Origin: Streptomyces pluripotens | Lineage (GTDB): Bacteria > Actinomycetota > Actinomycetes > Streptomycetales > Streptomycetaceae | Assembly: GCF_000802245.2 (NCBI RefSeq) | Contig: NZ_CP021080.1 | Coordinates: 1,364,001-1,428,000 of the forward strand | DNA: 64,000 nt | Reading direction: 5' to 3' | Shown: positions 1-7,072 of the stretch, in pieces | How the letters are laid out: every line of letters begins with the position of its first letter | How positions within the stretch are numbered: position 1 is the stretch's first letter | Notes under the pieces: generated by a model | Databases searched by the model: none | The model's input: the letters and a program-made list of their open reading frames with translations, nothing else | What the model was told of the DNA's origin: nothing | Made by a program: the position numbers and the translations under genes

Positions 1-276
1 CCGCTCCGGCGCCAGTGGGCACTGATGCCGTGTCACCGAGCCGCGGATCTCCGCTGCCCGGAGCGGCGCAGCCGGGCACGCGGACCGCCCCCGCCCCGAC
101 TGGCGCCATAATGCCACCGTGCGGTGACGGAGGGTGGTCATCTGTGGTGTTCCCGGGACCGGCCCCGGGCAACCGCGGGGCGTTCGGCGGAGCCGCGCGA
201 CATACTTCAATGACTCGTCCACCGTTGGACGTTCACTTGACCCGAAGAGCACCCGACGACTTGGGGAGAGCCCCCT

Positions 277-1803
277 GTGGCACACGGCATCGATCCAACC
301 TTCCTGGCACTTCCCCTCCGGGCCCTGGCCGACGCGGCGCTGGCACGCGCGCGGGCGCTGGGGGCCGAGCACGCGGACTTCCGGTTCGAGCGGGTGCGCA
401 GTGCGTCCTGGCGGCTGCGGGACGCCAAGCCCGCCGGATCGTCGGACACCACCGACCTCGGCTACGCGGTCCGGGTCGTGCACGGGGGTACGTGGGGCTT
501 CGCGTCCGGGGTCGACCTGACCATGGACGCGGCCGCGCGGGTCGCCTCACAGGCGGTGGCCATGGCCAAGCTGTCCGCGCAGGTGATCAGGGCGGCCGGG
601 GTGGACGAGCGGGTCGAGCTGGCCGACGAACCGGTGCACGCCGACAGGACGTGGGTCTCGTCCTACCAGACCGACCCGTTCTCGGTGCCGGACGAGGAGA
701 AGTCCGCGCTGCTGGCGGACTGGAGCGCGCGGCTACTGGCGGCGAACGGCGTCGACCACGTGGACGCCTCGCTGCTCACCGTGCACGAGAACAAGTTCTA
801 TGCCGACACCACCGGCACCGTGACCACGCAGCAGCGGGTGCGGCTGCATCCGCAGGTGACGGCCGTATCGGTCGACGAGTCCAGCGGCGAGTTCGACTCG
901 ATGCGGACCATCGCGCCGCCGACCGGCCGCGGCTGGGAGTACCTGACCGGAACCGGCTGGGACTGGGACGGGGAACTGGAGCAGATCCCGGAGCTGCTCG
1001 CCGAGAAGATGCGGGCGCCAAGTGTCGAGCCGGGCCTGTACGACCTGGTGGTCGACCCGTCCAACCTGTGGCTGACCATCCACGAGTCCATCGGCCACGC
1101 GACCGAACTGGACCGCGCCCTCGGGTACGAGGCCGCCTACGCCGGTACCTCCTTCGCCACCTTCGACCAGCTGGGCAAGCTGAAGTACGGCTCAGAGCTC
1201 ATGAACGTCACCGGTGACCGCACCGCCGAGCACGGTCTGGCAACCATCGGCTACGACGACGAGGGCGTCGAGGCGCAATCCTGGGACCTGGTCAAGGACG
1301 GCACACTGGTGGGGTACCAGCTGGACCGGCGGATCGCGCGGCTGACCGGCTTCGAGAGGTCCAACGGGTGCGCGTTCGCCGACTCCCCCTCGCACGTACC
1401 GCTGCAGCGCATGGCCAATGTCTCCCTGCAGCCCGATCCGGCCGGGCTGTCCACCGAGGGACTGATCGGCGGTGTCGATCGGGGCATCTACGTCGTCGGC
1501 GACCGCTCCTGGTCGATCGACATGCAGCGGTACAACTTCCAGTTCACGGGTCAGCGGGCGTACGTGATCCGGAACGGCCGCTTGGAGGGACAGGTCAAGG
1601 ACTTCGCGTACCAGGGGGTCACCCCCCAGTTCTGGGGCTCCATGGAAGCAGTCGGAGGCCCCCAGACCTACGTGCTGGGAGGCGCCTTCAACTGCGGAAA
1701 GGCCCAGCCAGGGCAGGTCGCCGCCGTGTCTCACGGATGCCCGTCCGCGCTGTTCCGGAGTGTGAACATCCTGAACACTGCCGACGAGTCCGGCCGCGGC
1801 TGA
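277..1803 (+). CDS. tldD: TldD metalloprotease subunit
   Basis: This 508-residue protein is the catalytic subunit of the TldD/TldE (PmbA) metalloprotease, which in other bacteria trims peptides and modified-peptide precursors. The zinc motif HESIGH is visible at residues 269-274. The C-terminal segment contains Cys473 in a CGKAQPGQ motif, matching the third zinc ligand known from E. coli TldD. The GTG start lies 7 bp after a GGGAG ribosome-binding site. The last 270 bp, from about codon 420, occur again almost unchanged at 5360-5630 and in diverged form at 6727-6990. The present 3' end was therefore probably supplied by an integrated element, but the reading frame is intact. Its natural partner tldE is 5.3 kb downstream. 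Confidence 0.95.
   Translation: MAHGIDPTFLALPLRALADAALARARALGAEHADFRFERVRSASWRLRDAKPAGSSDTTDLGYAVRVVHGGTWGFASGVDLTMDAAARVASQAVAMAKLSAQVIRAAGVDERVELADEPVHADRTWVSSYQTDPFSVPDEEKSALLADWSARLLAANGVDHVDASLLTVHENKFYADTTGTVTTQQRVRLHPQVTAVSVDESSGEFDSMRTIAPPTGRGWEYLTGTGWDWDGELEQIPELLAEKMRAPSVEPGLYDLVVDPSNLWLTIHESIGHATELDRALGYEAAYAGTSFATFDQLGKLKYGSELMNVTGDRTAEHGLATIGYDDEGVEAQSWDLVKDGTLVGYQLDRRIARLTGFERSNGCAFADSPSHVPLQRMANVSLQPDPAGLSTEGLIGGVDRGIYVVGDRSWSIDMQRYNFQFTGQRAYVIRNGRLEGQVKDFAYQGVTPQFWGSMEAVGGPQTYVLGGAFNCGKAQPGQVAAVSHGCPSALFRSVNILNTADESGRG
1534..1803 (+). repeat. tldD 3'-end repeat, left copy (functional)
   Basis: This segment starts at the AACTTCCAG inside tldD and runs to its stop codon. It matches 5360-5630 with three substitutions and one single-base insertion, about 98% identity. 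Similarity ends abruptly on both sides: upstream the two copies differ completely, and after the TGA they diverge within a few bases. That is what is expected if the left edge is an attachment site and the segment is an arm restoring the host gene. It encodes the third zinc-ligand region of TldD. Confidence 0.85.
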
Positions 1804-1863
1804 GAGGGCGACCGATCCGGCCCGAAGTCTGCACCGGGTCGACACGTGATCACAGCGAACCAC

Positions 1864-2840
1864 CTACGCCACGTCGTCCCAGTCCTCGATGTCGTACTCA
1901 GAGGGCGTCAGCGAGGGCGGGACGATGAGGCCCTTGAAGGGCTCCAGCTTCAGCCCCAGACGGTTGTGCATGGTGCGGGCACCCCGGTCCATGGCCCGGC
2001 GGACGAGGTGGCCGTACACCAGTTCCGTGGTCCGAGTGGTGCGGTGCCCGACCCATGACGCCACCTCGAAGAGCGGGATCTGAGCGTGGATGGCCTCCGA
2101 GACGAAGAAGTGCCGGAAGCTCTTCGGGGTGTACTGCGGAGTCCCGGCCAGCTTGGCCGCCGCCTTGAACTGATCCAGGAACCAGTCATACGACGGGTGG
2201 CGATCATTCAGCCGAGGAGATTCGAAGAACCAGCCCCGATCTCCCCACGTCCCGAAGGCGTCGATGTGATCGTTGAAGATCTCGTTGATTGACTCGGGTA
2301 CCGGAGTCTTCCGCGCCTGTTCGAAGGCGCGATGCTTCGTGCCCCGCTTCACGCCGCGCCGGTATCCAGAGATTTCCTGGCAGCCGTAAGCCGACACTTG
2401 GTGGTCCACGGCGAGGATGCTGCGCTCCCATTCCATGGACTCATCGGACAGCGCCAGAGACTCTCCCGGACGTGTCCCGCAACCCGCCATGGCCCAGAAG
2501 CCAGCGCGGATCAGCTTTGGAGCCTCCGCGATGATCCCCAAAAACCTCTTCCATCGTCGGGATGTCTTCGTCGGTGACCGGGGTTACTTGCTGACCCGAG
2601 CGCCTACGGGGGTTCGCTTTCCTACACGGATTGCGGCCGATGATCTCGGCTGCTACCGCGTAGTTGAAGACGGATGAGAGGACGTTCTTACGTCCGTTGA
2701 TTCCGGTTTCCTTGTAGCCGCGTTCCTTCTGGTCCGCCTCCCATTCCAGGATGATTGTCGGCGTGACACTGCCGATGGGCTTGTTTCCGAAGAAGGGCCC
2801 GTAGTGGTTGTCGTAGACGCTCTGGTAATTCCTTTTCCAG
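1864..2840 (-). pseudogene. Tyrosine-recombinase integrase, frameshifted and 5'-truncated
   Basis: Two ORFs on the minus strand together encode a phage/ICE-type integrase. The upstream part (about 2535-2840) gives the SAM-like core-binding domain, beginning at WKRNYQSVYDNHYGPFFGNK. The downstream part (1864-2541) is the catalytic domain, with Arg in GTRPGES, SFRHFF, WVGH and the likely nucleophile Tyr in LVYGHL. The frames change at a T5G4 run near 2530-2538. Removing one T joins them smoothly as TMEEVLGIIAEAPKL. The N-terminus is missing and is replaced by GC-rich inverted repeats at 2840-2880. The stop codon lies 60 bp from the tldD stop, the usual place for an integrase next to its attachment site. 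It is probably inactive unless slippage occurs. Confidence 0.85.
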
Positions 2841-3242
2841 GCGCGCCTTCGGCGCGCCGCCGGGGCGCCGCCGCCCCGGCGCACACCAGGCGACCCGGAG
2901 AGGTGCGCAGCTCCAGCACGACCCACCTTGCCCGCGCCGATCGCATGGACTGTGGCCCGAGGCTCACGGCCTCCAGCAGCTCAGCCACCGACCAGGCCCA
3001 CGACACCCACACCAGCCAACCCAAGAGCCCGTCCCGCGCGGCATCGGGCGATTCGGCCCCGCTCCGGAGGGACGAGGCTGATGTTCACCCTCTCGGGCTG
3101 GGGCCGACGGCCCGCCCAAAGCGCGCCATCACCTCACCACAGGCCCAGACAGCAGAGAGCCCCGCCCATGCGCCGGGGGGAAACGCACAGACGGGGCAGC
3201 CGACTCGCTGAGCTTGATTCGCCGTCCTCAGCGAGCCGGGGT
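2840..3242. other. Rearranged element DNA with GC-rich hairpins, no intact gene
   Basis: About 400 bp between the integrase remnant and the next small gene. It begins with two strong inverted repeats: GGCGCGCC arms at 2840-2847/2851-2858, then a GCCGGGGCG/CGCCCCGGC pair at about 2858-2880. The minus strand from about 3080 to 2860 has coding-like codon use in two frames, for example GWLVWVSWAWSVAELLEAVS near 3020-2965, but no complete ORF with a start signal. I read it as the broken remains of one or two element genes joined to the integrase by a deletion. Confidence 0.5.
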
Positions 3243-3548
3243 CTATTCCTCGCGACTCACGCAGGGGTGATCGGTCACGACACGGCCGTCCGACGCCGTC
3301 TGAACGTGCGCAGGCGACGCCATCAGATGCGCCGCTACCTTCTGCACCACGTCAGCGTTCCACGTCCCCAAGGCCACCATCGGACGCCCGTCCGGCGCAA
3401 CACGCGGAGCCAGCCAGCCAAGATCCCGCTTCGGAATCCCGATCGCCAGCAGTGCCTGACACAGCACCTCATGCGCGTCAGCAGCGGCCTTCTTGCTGCT
3501 CTTGTAGATCTCCAAGGGGATCACTGCCCCGCCTCCCTCGGCGCGCAA
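3243..3548 (-). CDS. Hypothetical protein of the integrated element
   Basis: A 101-residue protein I do not recognise. It has no membrane segment and no obvious catalytic motif. The middle (LGWLAPRVAPDGRPMVALGT) and an alternation of helices and charged residues suggest a small folded cytoplasmic protein. It lies on the same strand as the integrase and the XRE regulator and overlaps the gene before it by 28 bp, so the two are probably co-transcribed from around 3760. Genes like this are common cargo in Streptomyces integrative elements. The start is uncertain: the internal Met codons are few, and the first one is used here. Confidence 0.55.
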   Translation of the reverse strand: MRAEGGGAVIPLEIYKSSKKAAADAHEVLCQALLAIGIPKRDLGWLAPRVAPDGRPMVALGTWNADVVQKVAAHLMASPAHVQTASDGRVVTDHPCVSREE

Positions 3549-3760
3549 GCCGTGTGCCAGTACGCCACGATCGGAGACGAGTCCCGGCGAGCCAGCATCC
3601 CCCGGCGGCAGCTCTCAAGGGTCTTGATCGGCACACCGCATGCCGGGCACGTCTCACCGGCCGGGGCATAGGTCGTGTACTCCCACTGTCGCGCGTCGGC
3701 ATCGACCGCGGTCATGCGCTCACGGACAGCTGTCTCTGCTGCTCTACCTTGGGTCGCCAT
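3521..3760 (-). CDS. Small Cys-pair protein of the integrated element
   Basis: A 79-residue protein starting MATQGRAAET. It has a CPACG motif followed about 15 residues later by C and, near the C-terminus, HTAC, giving four possible zinc ligands (two Cys, then Cys or His). That suggests a small zinc-ribbon-like fold, possibly nucleic-acid binding, but this is inference. I chose the ATG at 3760 because the residues before it in the open frame (FLPLHSVIC) look non-coding. It overlaps the following gene by 28 bp, implying translational coupling, and it lies between the regulator and the integrase remnant of the same element. Confidence 0.6.
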   Translation of the reverse strand: MATQGRAAETAVRERMTAVDADARQWEYTTYAPAGETCPACGVPIKTLESCRRGMLARRDSSPIVAYWHTACAPREAGQ

Positions 3761-3838
3761 GCATATGACGCTATGTAACGGCAGGAACACACCTCAATGG
3801 CACTTTGACGAGGGGCCTGCCCGAAGTGCCACACCAAG

Positions 3839-5020
3839 TCACACCGGTACGCCGATCGCGTCAGCCAGCTCCCGCATCTCCTGCGTGAGGGTGCGCCGAC
3901 GCGCGATCACTCGGCCGAAGATGTCCCGCGCGTAGCGTTGGTTAGGCAGCCACTGTGGAGCGTCCGCGCGGATCCCTTGTAAGACCTCAACCGTCTTGGC
4001 GTAGTCACGGGAGCGGGCATGCGCCTCTGCCACGTCCAGGAGGTGACGGTTGCGGTTGTTGGAGGTGGGCCGCATGCCGCTGGTCGGGATGCGCTTCGAG
4101 AGCTTGAGCACCAGGTCAGGCTTATCGACGATCATGGCATTCTCGGCCCGCTTCAGAGCCACCGTGACCGGTCCGAACGCCTGCAAGAAGTCGTCGCGCG
4201 GGGCGAACTCCCGCCCCATCGCGACCGCCGCCGAGTTGGCGTAGCGCAACGCGCCCTCCGCCTCCCCAGGCCGGTTGTCCCGGATCGCAGCAGCGGAGGC
4301 CCGCAGCAGCAGCCAGCCCCAGGCACTCAGCTCCGCCGGGGTCGCCCGCGAAACACGAGGCTCGACCTCATCCGCCCATCGCGTTGCCAGCTCCCGTGCT
4401 TCAGCCAGCCGACCACGCCGCAGCAAGAGCCAGCACTGTGTGCTCACCGTCGCCGCCGCCTGAAGCCGATCCGACGACTCATCCAGCGACCTGGACAGCG
4501 CGATATCAGCCGCCTCGAACTGTCGAGTCTGTGTGAGCAGCCAGCCTGTGAGCTGTGAGAGCCGGACACGTACGGCCCGCCCCTCCGGGCCACTCTCCGC
4601 GATCAGATCAGCATCCCGCAGCAGGGGCGGAAGGATCACACTCAGCTCTGCGAAACGATCATCGGAGAAGAGCGGCAGGGCTGATTCCAGCGCGTCCCGC
4701 ACACCGCCTACGGTCGGCTCTTCCGTCGCACCGTCCGCCCGTACCGGCGCCACGAGCGCACGCCGGACAGCTTCCCAACGATCATCAGCGCCAGGCGCCG
4801 TCTCGGGATCGCCCTCATGATCAGCAATGAGGTTCGTCGTCGGCACCCGCAGGGCCTGCGCCAGCCGACGCGCAGTCTCCAGGCGCGTGTCAGCCCGCTC
4901 CTCTTGCTCCAGCTTCCGGATCAAGGACAGGGACACGCCTGACTCGCTCGCTAGCTGACGCTGCGTCATGCCGCGTCGCTTGCGTACGTCCTGAAGCCGC
5001 TTGCCAATGTCGGCACTCAT
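3839..5020 (-). CDS. XRE-family HTH regulator with TPR-like C-terminus
   Basis: A 393-residue regulator starting MSADIGKRLQDVRKRRGMTQ. The HTH_XRE domain occupies about residues 5-60, with the recognition-helix pattern TQRQLASESGVSLSLIRKLE. The remaining ~300 residues are Ala/Leu/Arg-rich helical repeats typical of the TPR-like sensing domains of Streptomyces XRE regulators. The frame is open 222 bp further upstream, but that part overlaps the repeated element end and lacks a coding look, so the ATG at 5020 is preferred. It is the largest intact gene of the tldD-inserted element and probably controls it, or is a selfish regulator carried by it. The target is unknown. Confidence 0.8.
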   Translation of the reverse strand: MSADIGKRLQDVRKRRGMTQRQLASESGVSLSLIRKLEQEERADTRLETARRLAQALRVPTTNLIADHEGDPETAPGADDRWEAVRRALVAPVRADGATEEPTVGGVRDALESALPLFSDDRFAELSVILPPLLRDADLIAESGPEGRAVRVRLSQLTGWLLTQTRQFEAADIALSRSLDESSDRLQAAATVSTQCWLLLRRGRLAEARELATRWADEVEPRVSRATPAELSAWGWLLLRASAAAIRDNRPGEAEGALRYANSAAVAMGREFAPRDDFLQAFGPVTVALKRAENAMIVDKPDLVLKLSKRIPTSGMRPTSNNRNRHLLDVAEAHARSRDYAKTVEVLQGIRADAPQWLPNQRYARDIFGRVIARRRTLTQEMRELADAIGVPV

Positions 5021-5059
5021 GATTCGAGCGTACGGCGCCCGCCGTCCGTCTGGGCAGCC

Positions 5060-5359
5060 TTCACCGCTCGTCACTCCCGCAGGCTGCCTTGTCATGTGGC
5101 TGGAGAGTCTGAGATCAGGGCGATATCCGCATCCCAGTCCGGACCACCGATGGGTAGTCTCTGATCCGATCTGGAGCCAGTCTCCGGGACCCGCCCCAGG
5201 TAGCCCCGAGGCGGGTTCCGAAGGTCGACACCAGGTCATCACCAGGCCCCGTACAGTCCGGTTTCACCCCGTATGAACAGGGATTGAGGGCAGACCGTGA
5301 ACAACCGCCTGACCTGCACGAACGCCGATCAGAGAGGTATGCCCCCTGACCCTGCGGTG
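5060..5359 (+). repeat. Integrative-element right end, copy 1
   Basis: About 300 bp similar to 6415-6726. The strongest matches are CTGATCCGATCTGGAG (5160-5176 against 6526-6541), CCCGTACAGTCCGGTTTCA, CGTATGAACAGGGAT and CCCCCTGACCCTGCGGTGAAC. In both copies the repeat ends exactly where tldD-derived 3' sequence begins. Both copies also place a GTG start with a purine-rich leader shortly before the junction. I read it as the right end of an integrative element, carrying its own promoter or start region. The exact promoter is not evident. Confidence 0.75.
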
Positions 5360-5630
5360 AACTTCCAGTTCACGGGTCAGCGGGCGTACGTGATCCGGAA
5401 CGGCCGCTTGGGGGGGACAGGTCAAGGACTTCGCGTACCAGGGGGTCACCCCCCAGTTCTGGGGCTCCATGGAAGCAGTCGGAGGCCCCCAGACCTACGT
5501 GCTGGGAGGCGCTTTCAACTGCGGAAAGGCCCAGCCAGGGCAGGTCGCCGCCGTGTCTCACGGATGCCCGTCCGCGCTGTTCCGGAGTGTGAACATCCTG
5601 AACACCGCCGACGAGTCCGGCCGCGGCTGA
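5297..5630 (+). pseudogene. Displaced tldD 3' end fused to element start, frameshifted
   Basis: A GTG start at 5297 opens a 22-codon leader (MNNRLTCTNADQRG, then MPPDPAVN) that joins in frame to the TldD C-terminal sequence FQFTGQRAYVIRNGRLG. An extra G in a run of seven G at 5410-5416 then shifts the frame, so the zinc-ligand region is not translated in the TldD frame. The rest of the copy is about 98% identical to 1534-1803. It looks like the 3' end that tldD used before the latest insertion, now displaced and decaying. Confidence 0.8.
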
Positions 5631-5915
5631 TCGATCGGCACCGTACTGCAAGCACGGCCGTGCCCTACCCGCCGCGCCGGCTTGGCGGGTGGGCGGGGCA
5701 CCGCCACTGACGGTCGGATTTCGGCAGTCCGGGCGCAACTGCCGGGGGCGTTGACCACCACGGCCGGGCACCGGCTGGTGGAAACCGACAGCAGCAGCAC
5801 CCGCTAGCCTGGCGTGCAGGGCTACACCAGTCGCATCGGCTGGGGCCGAGACCCGCTCCGAGAACGAACTGCGCAAGGGACGCGGGACCAGGTATCCGAA
5901 TCGTAGGAGAGGCGC

Positions 5916-6092
5916 ATGGTCGAACAACCCCCCACGCGTTACTCGCCCGAGGGCACCCCCTTGGGCCGCGGCGCGGACAACGTCCGGTTCGGCAACAGCT
6001 ACTCCACTGAAACCCCGCGCGTCCGCACATTGTGGTGGCGTATCAGGGATGCGCTCCGCTGGCCCGTGCAGAACGACGAGCAGCGCCACTGA
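5916..6092 (+). CDS. Small 58-aa protein, unknown
   Basis: A short ORF preceded by a good ribosome-binding site (TAGGAGAGGC, 5 bp before ATG). It encodes a 58-residue soluble peptide starting MVEQPPTRYSPEGTPLGRGA, with a Trp/Arg-rich C-terminal part (LWWRIRDALRWPVQNDE) that would form a basic amphipathic helix. I do not recognise the family. It lies between the two displaced tldD ends, so it may be the last intact gene of an older element whose other genes have decayed. It is not obviously a precursor peptide: there is no Cys- or Ser/Thr-rich core. Confidence 0.5.
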   Translation: MVEQPPTRYSPEGTPLGRGADNVRFGNSYSTETPRVRTLWWRIRDALRWPVQNDEQRH

Positions 6093-6400
6093 CGGACGTC
6101 GCCCCGGTGATGAGGTCCAGGAAGACGTCCCGGACAAACGGCTCCCGTCCGCTCCGCCGAACTCCTTGTCCCGCTGGCTGAAACCACAGGGCCGTTGCCA
6201 GCATCACGGACGCCGGCCACCATCCGACGACGATGCCCGCGAGCTGCCTGAGCACCTCCGCCGAGCAGGCGAACCGCGTGTTCTTGATCCTGTCGTCCAG
6301 TGCCCACGGGTTCGCGGCCCGCCGGTCGTTGCCCCACGACAGGCAGCGGTCGTCGCGGTTGCGTGCGGCGTACGCCCTACGCCGCACGGGCGGAAGGTGC
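6093..6400 (-). pseudogene. Possible gene fragment of the older element
   Basis: On the minus strand, between about 6360 and 6160, one open frame has convincing codon use and encodes CLSWGNDRRAANPWALDDRI followed by a hydrophobic stretch (LAGIVVGWWPASVMLATALWF) that could be one membrane segment. There is no matching start codon with a ribosome-binding site, and the frame runs on through the repeated element end, where it cannot be coding. I read it as the remnant of a small membrane-protein gene. It could still be a chance open frame. Confidence 0.3.
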
Positions 6401-6414
6401 CGGCTTGGACTTCG

Positions 6415-6726
6415 CCTTGCGGTGACCCCCGCTCGTCGCTCCGGCCGGGAGCCCTGCCATACCGCCCGAGGGTCTGAGGCCAGCACTGTATCCGCGTCCC
6501 GGCTCCGACCGCCGATGGGTAATCTCTGATCCGATCTGGAGGCAAGCGTCCAGGCCCTGCACCGGTAGTCCCGGTGCAGGGACCGGAGACCGACACCAAG
6601 GCGTCGCCAGACCCCGTACAGTCCGGTTTCAACCCGTATGAACAGGGATGAGAGCAGACCGTGAAGAACCACCTGACCTGCACAAGCACCGATCAGAGAG
6701 GTGTGCCCCCTGACCCTGCGGTGAAC
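6415..6726 (+). repeat. Integrative-element right end, copy 2 (older)
   Basis: This is the second copy of the ~300-bp element end described at 5060-5359, more diverged from it than the two younger tldD ends are from each other. It contains the same conserved blocks in the same order and ends at GTGAAC directly before the diverged tldD 3' end. The inverted repeat CAGGCCCTGCACCGG/CCGGTGCAGGGACC around 6549-6584 is specific to this copy. Two such ends, each in front of a displaced tldD 3' end, indicate at least two insertions at the same site. Confidence 0.75.
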
Positions 6727-6990
6727 GTGCGGTTCGTTGGGCAGCGCTCCCTCGACATCGAGAACGGGCAGATCACCGGGCGGCTGAAGGACATTCCCCA
6801 CCCGGCGTCGACGACCGGCTTCCGGGGACCGACGGCCACCGTGGGCGGTCCGCAGACGCATGGCCCCGGCAGGGCCGTCACCTGCGGCAAGGCCCAACCC
6901 GGTCAGGTCGCCGCCGTGTCCCACCCATGTCCCTCCGCCCTCCTCAGGGGCGTCAGCATCCTCAACACCACCCAGGAGGCCGGTCAATGA
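6661..6990 (+). CDS. Stand-alone TldD C-terminal fragment
   Basis: A 109-residue ORF from GTG at 6661. Residues 1-22 (MKNHLTCTSTDQRG, then VPPDPAVN) match the leader at 5297. Residues 23-109 align with the TldD C-terminus: VRFVGQR, GGPQT, CGKAQPGQVAAVSH, PCPSALLRGVSILNTTQEAG. The region of the third zinc ligand (CGKAQPGQ) is kept, but the HExxxH half is absent, so it cannot be a protease alone. Its frame is intact despite clear divergence, which may mean it is translated. It ends 82 bp before tldE and could serve mainly to carry transcription and translation into tldE. It is probably the oldest displaced 3' end and may be the original one. Confidence 0.6.
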   Translation: MKNHLTCTSTDQRGVPPDPAVNVRFVGQRSLDIENGQITGRLKDIPHPASTTGFRGPTATVGGPQTHGPGRAVTCGKAQPGQVAAVSHPCPSALLRGVSILNTTQEAGQ

Positions 6991-7072
6991 GGGTCAGCAC
7001 GAAGACCGGCCGGGAATCCGGGGGCCGTCCCCCGGCACAGCACAGTCCCCACACGACTCAGGAGGCCGGTCG

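Noticed and set aside
15..1217. 400-codon plus-strand ORF overlapping tldD
   Set aside because: It is a frame shadow of tldD. It has Arg/Gly-rich composition, no family resemblance, and tldD itself is clear in the other frame.
1534..1863. tRNA gene as the element's attachment site
   Set aside because: No tRNA-like cloverleaf or T-loop sequence was seen. The duplicated DNA is the coding 3' end of tldD.
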